DNA of 64,000 nt. Source: Actinomadura graeca (lineage in GTDB: Bacteria; Actinomycetota; Actinomycetes; Streptosporangiales; Streptosporangiaceae). The notes beneath the pieces were generated by a model that saw nothing but the letters and a program-made list of their open reading frames with translations, was not told the DNA's origin and made no database searches. The position numbers and the translations under genes are program-made. Location: NCBI RefSeq assembly GCF_019175365.1, contig NZ_CP059572.1:310001-374000 (forward strand), in the 5' to 3' direction. Position 1 is the first letter of the stretch; the number at the start of each line of letters is the position of its first letter. Shown in pieces: positions 59,202 through 64,000 of the stretch.

Positions 59202-60433
59202 TCGCGTCGGTGGCCGCGTCGGTGCTCGGGCCGCCGCGCGCCCTGCTGAGGGCGTGGTGGAGGGCGTCGCGGAGGGCGGTGGAGGGAGCGCTGCGCAGGG
59301 CGCTGGAGGTGCCGGCGGCGGTGCCGGGGCGGTTCACCAGCCGCCTGCACGACGAGCGGGTGGCGGCGTGGCTGGGCCTGGCGCTGGGCGTGTGCGTCCT
59401 GACGGCGTTCGCGACGGGGCTGTTCAGCCATTTCATGCAGCATCCGCCGGGGTGGGCGCGGTGGCCGTCGCGTCCGGTGAACCTGTACCGGGTCACGCAG
59501 GGGCTGCACGTGATGTGCGGGCTGGCGGCGGTGCCGCTGCTGCTGGCCAAGCTGTGGACGGTCTACCCGCGGCTGCTGCGGTGGCCGCCGGCGCGGTCGG
59601 TGGCCGAGGCCGCGGGGCGGCCGCTGGTGTTGCTGCTGGTGGGCGGGGCGCTGTTCCAGCTGGTCACCGGGGTGCTGAACATCTCCTACTGGTATGCGTT
59701 CCCGTTCTTCTTCACCACCGCGCACTACTGGACGGCGTATGTCCTGGTCGGGGCGCTGCTGATCCACGTCGCGAACGAGTGGCACAAGGTGCGCCGGACG
59801 GTCCTGACGGGGGCGGTGATGACCGGCCCGGGGGACGCGGCCGGGCGGCGGGGGTTCCTGCTGGGGGTGGCCGCGGCGTCCGGGGTGATCGTGGCGACCA
59901 CGGTGGGGGAGGCGTTCTCGCCGCTGGCGCGGCTGGCGGTGCTGGCGCCGCGCCGTCCGGGGGTGGGGTCGCAGGGGCTGCCGGTCAACAAGTCCGCGGC
60001 CGGCGCCGGGGTGGGCGCCGCGGCGCGCGATCCGGGGTTCCGGCTGACGGTGACCGGGCGCGTGACACGGGAGCTGGCGTGGTCGCTGCCGGAGCTGCGG
60101 GCGCTGCCCTCGCACGCGGCGCGGCTGCCGATCGCGTGCGTGGAGGGCTGGAGCGCCGAGGCGGTGTGGGAGGGCGTGCGGCTGCGCGACGTGCTGGAGG
60201 CGGCGGGCGCGGACGGCGGCGCGCGGGTGCGGGTGGAGTCGCTGGAGCGCGGCGGGCGGTACCGGACGTCGCTGGTGGACCCGCCGCACTGGCGTGATCC
60301 GCTGACGCTGCTGGCGCTGCGGCTGAACGGCGAGCCCCTCGACCTGGACCACGGGTATCCGTGCCGGCTGATCGCGCCGGACCGTCCCGGGGTGATGCAG
60401 ACCAAGTGGGTGCACCGGCTGGTGGTCCTGTGA
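59198..60433 (+). CDS. Cytochrome b-like/sulfite-oxidase-type molybdopterin fusion
   Basis: A 411-residue membrane enzyme. The first 215 residues have four helices with paired His (LFSHFMQHPPGW, QGLHVMCGL, FTTAHYWTAY, LLIHVANEWHK), as in cytochrome b561-like proteins. After a further hydrophobic segment comes the SUOX/YedY-type molybdopterin domain, with the Mo-ligand Cys314 in LPIACVEGW and a closing LNGEPLDLDHGYPCRLIAPD. It would pass electrons between quinone and an external substrate. The GTG overlaps the methyltransferase stop. Confidence 0.82.
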   Translation: MIASVAASVLGPPRALLRAWWRASRRAVEGALRRALEVPAAVPGRFTSRLHDERVAAWLGLALGVCVLTAFATGLFSHFMQHPPGWARWPSRPVNLYRVTQGLHVMCGLAAVPLLLAKLWTVYPRLLRWPPARSVAEAAGRPLVLLLVGGALFQLVTGVLNISYWYAFPFFFTTAHYWTAYVLVGALLIHVANEWHKVRRTVLTGAVMTGPGDAAGRRGFLLGVAAASGVIVATTVGEAFSPLARLAVLAPRRPGVGSQGLPVNKSAAGAGVGAAARDPGFRLTVTGRVTRELAWSLPELRALPSHAARLPIACVEGWSAEAVWEGVRLRDVLEAAGADGGARVRVESLERGGRYRTSLVDPPHWRDPLTLLALRLNGEPLDLDHGYPCRLIAPDRPGVMQTKWVHRLVVL

Positions 60434-60912
60434 AGGGCCGGGCGGTGATGTACGCGGCGGGCCTGGTGCTCATCGGGGTGGGACTGCGCGGCGTGGTGGT
60501 GGACGCGGACGTGGGCGTGGCGGGGTGGGCGGTGTGGTTCGCGGGGGCGGTGGTGGCGCACGACGCCGTCCTGGTCCCGGTGGTGCTGGCCGCGGGGGTG
60601 GCGACGGGCCGTCTCCCGGCGGCGTGGCGGCGTCCGGTGCGGGCGGCGCTGATCGCCGGGGGGTGCGTGAGCCTGGTGTCGCTGCCGCTGGTGCTGGGGT
60701 ACGGGCGCCGCGCGGACGTCCCGTCGCAGCTGCCGCTGCCCTACGGCCGCAACCTGGCGGTCGTGCTGGCGGTGATCGCGGTGGCCGCGGTGCTGGCGGG
60801 CGCGGTGCGGGCGGGCGCGGCCCGCCGTGCCGGGCGCCGCGTACGGCTCCGCGGGTCCGGGCGGCGGGCGCGGAAGGCGCCGCGGCGCGGTGACGGGGGG
60901 ACGCGGGGATGA
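60430..60912 (+). CDS. Small membrane protein, unknown
   Basis: A 160-residue protein with four predicted helices (MYAAGLVLIGVGLRGVVV; VWFAGAVVAHDAVLVPVVLA; ALIAGGCVSLVSLPLVLGY; LAVVLAVIAVAAVLAGAVRA) and a basic C-terminal tail. The GTG overlaps the molybdoenzyme stop by four bases, so it may be its membrane partner. Not a recognised family. Confidence 0.7.
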   Translation: MKGRAVMYAAGLVLIGVGLRGVVVDADVGVAGWAVWFAGAVVAHDAVLVPVVLAAGVATGRLPAAWRRPVRAALIAGGCVSLVSLPLVLGYGRRADVPSQLPLPYGRNLAVVLAVIAVAAVLAGAVRAGAARRAGRRVRLRGSGRRARKAPRRGDGGTRG

Positions 60913-62480
60913 CGGTGGCCGATGCGCGGGCGGCGCAGGCCCGGGGCGTGGTGGCGGCGCGGCGGTGGTGGCCGGGGTGGGCCGCGGTGGCGGTGTGGGC
61001 CGCGGGGATCGCGGCGGCGTTCGCGGTGGGCTGGCATCTGCGGCGGGCGGGGCTGGCCACCGAGGACGCGCTTCCGCCGCTGCACGCGCGGCCGCGGGGG
61101 CGCCCGCTGACGTGGGGGCTGCTCCCTGCGGCGGGGGTGGCGGCGGTCGCGGTGGCGGCGCTGCCGGCGGCGGCGGCGCGGCTCGCGTGGCGGTGGCTGC
61201 CGCCGCTGGCATGGGCGGTGTCGGCGGCGTGGGCGGCGGCGCTGGCGGTGAGCGACGGGCCGGGCGCGCTGGCGGGGCCGCTGGAGGCGCCGACGGAGTA
61301 CCCGGCGGGCCTGGCGCAGGTGCGGCCCGACCCCCTGGAGTGGGTGCGGACGTTCACCGAGCGCCTGGGCGGCTACACCACGCACGTGCGGGGGCATCCG
61401 CCGCTGCCGACGCTGGTGCTGTGGCTGCTGGAGGAGGCGGGCCTGGGCGGGACGGGGTGGGCGGCGGCGCTGGTGGTGGCGGCGGGCTCGTCGGCGGCGG
61501 CGGCGATCGTCGTGACGCTGCGGTGCGTGGCCGGTGAGGGCGCGGCGCGCGCGGCGGTGCCGTTCGTGGCGCTGGCGCCGACGGCGCTGTGGATCGCGAC
61601 GTCGATGGACGCGTTGTTCCTCGGGGTGGGCGCGTGGGGGACGGCGCTGGTGGCGCTGGCGTCGCGCCCGTCCCGCCGTCGCCTGCGCGATGCCGGGGAC
61701 GCTCGCGGTGGCGGGACGGTCCGTGCGGGCCGTGCGGCGGGATCGGCGGGTGGTTCCGGTGTGCGCGGGCGTGGCGGTGCCGGTGTGCGCGGCGCCGGGC
61801 CGGGAACGGCGGGCACTACAGGCGCCGCGGCGGCGGTCACGGCGGTGGCCGCCGCCGCGGCGGGCGGGCTGCTGCTGGGGTGCCTGCCCTATCTGAGCTA
61901 CGGGCTGCTGCCGTTGTCCGCGGTGCCGCTGGCGGTGCTGGTGCTGTGCCGTCCGCGGGCCGCCGTGCTCGTGGCGCTGGCGGCGGGGCTGGTGGTGGTC
62001 CCGGCGGTGCTGACGGCGGCGGGTTTCTGGTGGCCGGACGGGGTGCGCGCCACGCTGGAGACCTATCTGGTCAGCCGCGGGTCGGCGCGGCGGTCCTACT
62101 CCTACTTCGTGTTCGCGGATCTGGCGGTGCTGGGGCTGCTGGCCGGTCCCGCCGTCGCCTTTGCGATGCCGGGGACGCTCGCGGTGGCGGGACGGTCCGT
62201 GCGGGCGGCTGCGCGGGCGGCTGCGGGGCGGGGGCGGCGGGTGGTTCCGGCGGGGGCGGGCGTGGCGGTGCCGGTGTGCGCGGCGCTGGCGGGAATCCTC
62301 GCGCTGGACGTGTCGGGGGTGGTCAAGGGCGAGGTGGAGCGGATCTGGCTGCCGTTCGCGGCGTGGCTTCCGGCGGCGGTGCCGCTGGGATGGCCGGGAG
62401 GGCGGGCGGGGCGGTGGTGGCTGGCCGCGCAGGCGGTGACGGCGCTGGCCGTCCAGGCGCTGGTGCTGTCGGAGTGGTGA
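60909..62480 (+). CDS. Polytopic GT-C-like membrane protein
   Basis: A 523-residue protein with about 11 helices. GGYTTHVRGHPPLPTLVLWL resembles the first external loop of GT-C glycosyltransferases. PFVALAPTALWIATSMDALF and TYLVSRGSARRSYSYFVFAD are other distinctive parts. It is the last gene of the operon and may transfer the sugar made by the upstream genes. A loop of about 50 residues (from RRRLRDAGDARGGGTV) looks like non-native sequence and comes from a duplicated DNA segment read out of frame. Confidence 0.7.
   Translation: MTVADARAAQARGVVAARRWWPGWAAVAVWAAGIAAAFAVGWHLRRAGLATEDALPPLHARPRGRPLTWGLLPAAGVAAVAVAALPAAAARLAWRWLPPLAWAVSAAWAAALAVSDGPGALAGPLEAPTEYPAGLAQVRPDPLEWVRTFTERLGGYTTHVRGHPPLPTLVLWLLEEAGLGGTGWAAALVVAAGSSAAAAIVVTLRCVAGEGAARAAVPFVALAPTALWIATSMDALFLGVGAWGTALVALASRPSRRRLRDAGDARGGGTVRAGRAAGSAGGSGVRGRGGAGVRGAGPGTAGTTGAAAAVTAVAAAAAGGLLLGCLPYLSYGLLPLSAVPLAVLVLCRPRAAVLVALAAGLVVVPAVLTAAGFWWPDGVRATLETYLVSRGSARRSYSYFVFADLAVLGLLAGPAVAFAMPGTLAVAGRSVRAAARAAAGRGRRVVPAGAGVAVPVCAALAGILALDVSGVVKGEVERIWLPFAAWLPAAVPLGWPGGRAGRWWLAAQAVTALAVQALVLSEW
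61687..61797 (+). repeat. Duplicated segment, copy A (out of frame)
   Basis: The 44 bases 61687-61730 are identical to 62163-62206, and further blocks up to 61797 also match with small gaps. In copy A the gene reads this DNA in a shifted frame, giving a Gly/Arg/Ala-rich loop. Confidence 0.75.
62163..62286 (+). repeat. Duplicated segment, copy B (native frame)
   Basis: The source-like copy. Here it encodes FAMPGTLAVAGRSVRAAARA and a hydrophobic VPAGAGVAVPVCAALAGIL helix, as expected for a membrane protein. It is somewhat longer than copy A because of extra GCG-rich bases. Confidence 0.75.
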
Positions 62481-62605
62481 GGCGGGCCCAGAAAAAAACC
62501 TCGAAGAAATCCGGGGCGGATGTCGATCCGGGCGGCGGCCGTGCGACGCGTTAGTGAGGGCCGATGAGAGGCCGATGTCACCTGCCGCATGGAAGGGCCG
62601 CCGTC

Positions 62606-63043
62606 ATGAGCACGAACCACAGCGTCACCGCCGACACCACCGCCGACACCGCCACCGCCGCCCGGCTCAGCACGCGCCGCAAGGTGCTGTGGGGCGCGCA
62701 GATCCTGCTGGGGGTGTTCTTGTTCTTCGTGTCGGCGATGCCCAAGCTCGCCGGGCAGTCCGACGCGGTGGAGAGCTTCGCCAGGATCGGCTGGGGGCAG
62801 TGGTTCCGGTACGTGACGGGGGTCGTGGAGGCGGCCGGGGCGGTGGGGCTGGTGGTGCCGCGGCTGGCGGGGGTCGCCGCGACGGGGCTGATCGGGGTGA
62901 TGGCCGGCGCGGTGCTGGCGCAGCTGCTGGCGCTGGACCCGCCGCTGGCGGTGGTGCCGGCGGTGCTGGCGCTGGTGTTCGCCGCGATCGCCTGGGACCG
63001 CCGTCCCGAGACGCGCGGGCTGCTGCGCGCGCTGCGCCGCTGA
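62606..63043 (+). CDS. DoxX family membrane protein
   Basis: A 145-residue protein with four helices. LLGVFLFFVSAMPKLAGQSD is the DoxX opening (xxPKL), and GVVEAAGAVGLVVPRLAGVA and AATGLIGVMAGAVLAQLL the next helices. DoxX-like proteins are linked to quinone and redox stress, mostly without a proven reaction. GGAAGGG at 62591-62597 supports the ATG. Followed by a strong terminator. Confidence 0.85.
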   Translation: MSTNHSVTADTTADTATAARLSTRRKVLWGAQILLGVFLFFVSAMPKLAGQSDAVESFARIGWGQWFRYVTGVVEAAGAVGLVVPRLAGVAATGLIGVMAGAVLAQLLALDPPLAVVPAVLALVFAAIAWDRRPETRGLLRALRR

Positions 63044-63053
63044 CCGGCGCCGG

Positions 63054-63102
63054 CACGGCCGGGCGCCCGGGCCCTCGACGGGGTTCCGGGCGCCCGGCCG
63101 TG
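63054..63102. terminator. Long bidirectional terminator
   Basis: CACGGCCGGGCGCCCGG (63054-63070) pairs perfectly over 17 bases with 63086-63102, around a 15-base loop. It lies between the converging DoxX and SRPBCC genes. Confidence 0.85.
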
Positions 63103-63103
63103 T

Positions 63104-63634
63104 TCAGCCGCCCGCGCCCGCGCGTTCCTGCCCGGCGAGCCGGGCGGCGTAGCGGTCGTGGTGGGCCTGCCAGTCCGCAGTGGTCCAGTTCGGCCAGTCG
63201 ACGCGGGCGCCTTCGAGCGCCTCGCGCAGGTAGGACAGGTGGACGTGCCATCCGGCGAGGGTCTGCGGGAGGAACCGGCGCGGCATCTGCACCTCGCTGG
63301 TGAACACCAGCCGGGTGCCGCCGGCGTCCGGGGTCAGCTCCCAGCGGAGCCGGCCGTGGATGTCGGAGTCCAGTTCCAGCAGCCGCGGCGGGTCGAACAC
63401 GGTGACGGTGCCGCGGGCGACCGCGGTCTCGCCGCCGGGGCCGGTGTTGAGCCAGCGCAGCTCGAACCGGCCGCCGGCGGCCGGTTCGAGGTCGGCGTCG
63501 GCGAGCCACGCCGACAGCTCGGCGGGGTCGGTGAGGGCGCGCCAGACCCGGGCGGGCGGGTGGCGCAGGCCGCGCTCGAAGCGCATCAGCGCCCGCCCGT
63601 CCTGGTAGGTGGCCGTGCCGTCGTCGGTGCCCAT
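63104..63634 (-). CDS. SRPBCC (AHSA1-type) domain protein
   Basis: A 176-residue START-like protein. RFERGLRHPPARVWRALTDP, LSAWLADADLEPAAGGRFEL and LRWELTPDAGGTRLVFTSEV are the AHSA1 family marks. It binds a hydrophobic ligand or partner protein; in actinomycetes such genes often accompany an ArsR regulator, not seen here. The ATG is at 63634. Confidence 0.85.
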   Translation of the reverse strand: MGTDDGTATYQDGRALMRFERGLRHPPARVWRALTDPAELSAWLADADLEPAAGGRFELRWLNTGPGGETAVARGTVTVFDPPRLLELDSDIHGRLRWELTPDAGGTRLVFTSEVQMPRRFLPQTLAGWHVHLSYLREALEGARVDWPNWTTADWQAHHDRYAARLAGQERAGAGG

Positions 63635-63702
63635 GGCCGTCGCCTGCCTTCCGGTGGGTCGTGTCGGTGCCCGGCCACCGGCGGGGCGGCCGCACCCCGT
63701 CA

Positions 63703-63731
63703 ACATAACCCCCTCCGTATATAACTGGCAA
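63703..63731 (-). promoter_or_regulatory. Sigma-70-type promoter of the SRPBCC gene
   Basis: On the minus strand TTGCCA (63731-63726), 17 bases, TTATGT (63708-63703), in an AT-rich patch about 70 bases before the start codon. Confidence 0.35.
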
Positions 63732-63750
63732 GAAATGTAGCGGGGCGGTC

Positions 63751-64000
63751 TCAGGGCGGGGGCCAGGTGATGAGGGTGTGCGCCCAGGTCAGGCCGGCGC
63801 CGAACCCGGCGAGCAGGACCAGCTCGCCGGGCCGGATGCCGCGGGTGCGCACGGCGGTGTCGAGGGCGTAGGGGAGGCTGGCGGCGCCGATGTTGCCCAC
63901 GTCGCGTCCGGCGATGGCCAGCTGCGCCGGTTCCAGGCCGGCCTCGGCGGCCAGCGAGGCGACCAGCCGCGGGTTGGGCTGGTGGGGGACCACCAGCGCC
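63751..64000 (-). CDS. 3-oxoacyl-ACP synthase III (FabH-like), C-terminal part
   Basis: The last 82 codons of a KAS III gene that continues past the right edge. VPHQPNPRLV carries the catalytic His and GRDVGNIGAASLPYALDTAV the catalytic Asn; GELVLLAGFGAGLTWAHTLI is the usual end. It starts or extends acyl chains from acyl-CoA. Whether it is for fatty acids or a secondary metabolite cannot be seen here. Confidence 0.85.
   Translation of the reverse strand, partial: ALVVPHQPNPRLVASLAAEAGLEPAQLAIAGRDVGNIGAASLPYALDTAVRTRGIRPGELVLLAGFGAGLTWAHTLITWPPP

Overview
This window comes from a very GC-rich, high-GC Gram-positive actinomycete chromosome. Codon third positions are almost always G or C, GTG and TTG starts are common, and many genes overlap by four bases (ATGA or GTGA). 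A gvpA-F-G-O-J-L-S-K gas-vesicle cluster, DrrAB-type ABC exporters, UvrA-like resistance proteins, tandem secreted chitinases and many TetR regulators suggest a filamentous soil actinomycete, perhaps Streptosporangiales/Thermomonosporaceae. That family assignment is inference. I saw no rRNA, obvious tRNA, CRISPR array, insertion sequence or prophage.

Layout. 1-2.8 kb: start of a UvrA-like gene divergent from a TetR repressor, a hemerythrin-like protein, a nucleoside deaminase and a RibD/DHFR-like reductase. 2.9-7.2 kb (minus): a seven-gene Mrp-type cation/proton antiporter operon in the order E-F-G-MbhD-(MbhE+B)-C-D. 7.3-11.4 kb (plus): the gas-vesicle cluster. The antiporter and gas-vesicle units diverge, and both sides carry promoter elements of the GNNT-N14-GGGTA type used by stress sigma factors of the SigB/SigF family. 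11.6-15.4 kb: esterase, zinc-ribbon protein, aldehyde dehydrogenase, a scar of a lost arsenic-resistance locus and a small secreted protein. 15.4-21.7 kb: two MFS transporters, two TetR regulators with clear operators, a SnoaL-like protein and a GNAT enzyme. 22-29.2 kb: a chitin-degradation island of three GH18 chitinases, an AA10 lytic polysaccharide monooxygenase and a DUF305 lipoprotein, closed by a strong terminator.

29.2-37.8 kb: quinone-oxidoreductase-like enzyme, large LuxR regulator, TetR plus DrrAB exporter, GNAT enzyme and RsgA GTPase with a possible leader peptide. 37.8-48.6 kb: an alanine-rich protein of unknown function, an MprAB-like two-component system, an SDR with its XRE regulator, and a GT2/GtrA plus twin GT39 membrane glycosyltransferase operon. 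That operon carries a response-regulator-like box resembling the one in front of the two-component system. 48.6-55.9 kb: carbinolamine dehydratase, SLOG protein, SDR, a second UvrA-like protein divergent from a WYL regulator, an IclR regulator and a frameshifted class-V aminotransferase. 56-62.5 kb: a tightly overlapping operon of sugar epimerase, GT2, TIGR04282 protein, a Met/Gly-repeat micro-ORF, methyltransferase, cytochrome-b/sulfite-oxidase-like fusion and two membrane proteins. It may build or modify a surface glycolipid or glycan, but this is unproven. 62.6-64 kb: DoxX, SRPBCC and the end of a KAS III gene.

The most useful new observations are: shared stress-type promoters for the antiporter and gas vesicles, with a phased repeat array before gvpA; the DUF305 protein with both conserved HH pairs changed to HQ, placed between a copper monooxygenase and a chitinase; the arsI/arsC deletion scar; the possible rsgA leader peptide; the Met/Gly micro-ORF; and an out-of-frame duplicated segment inside the last membrane protein of the 56-62.5 kb operon.
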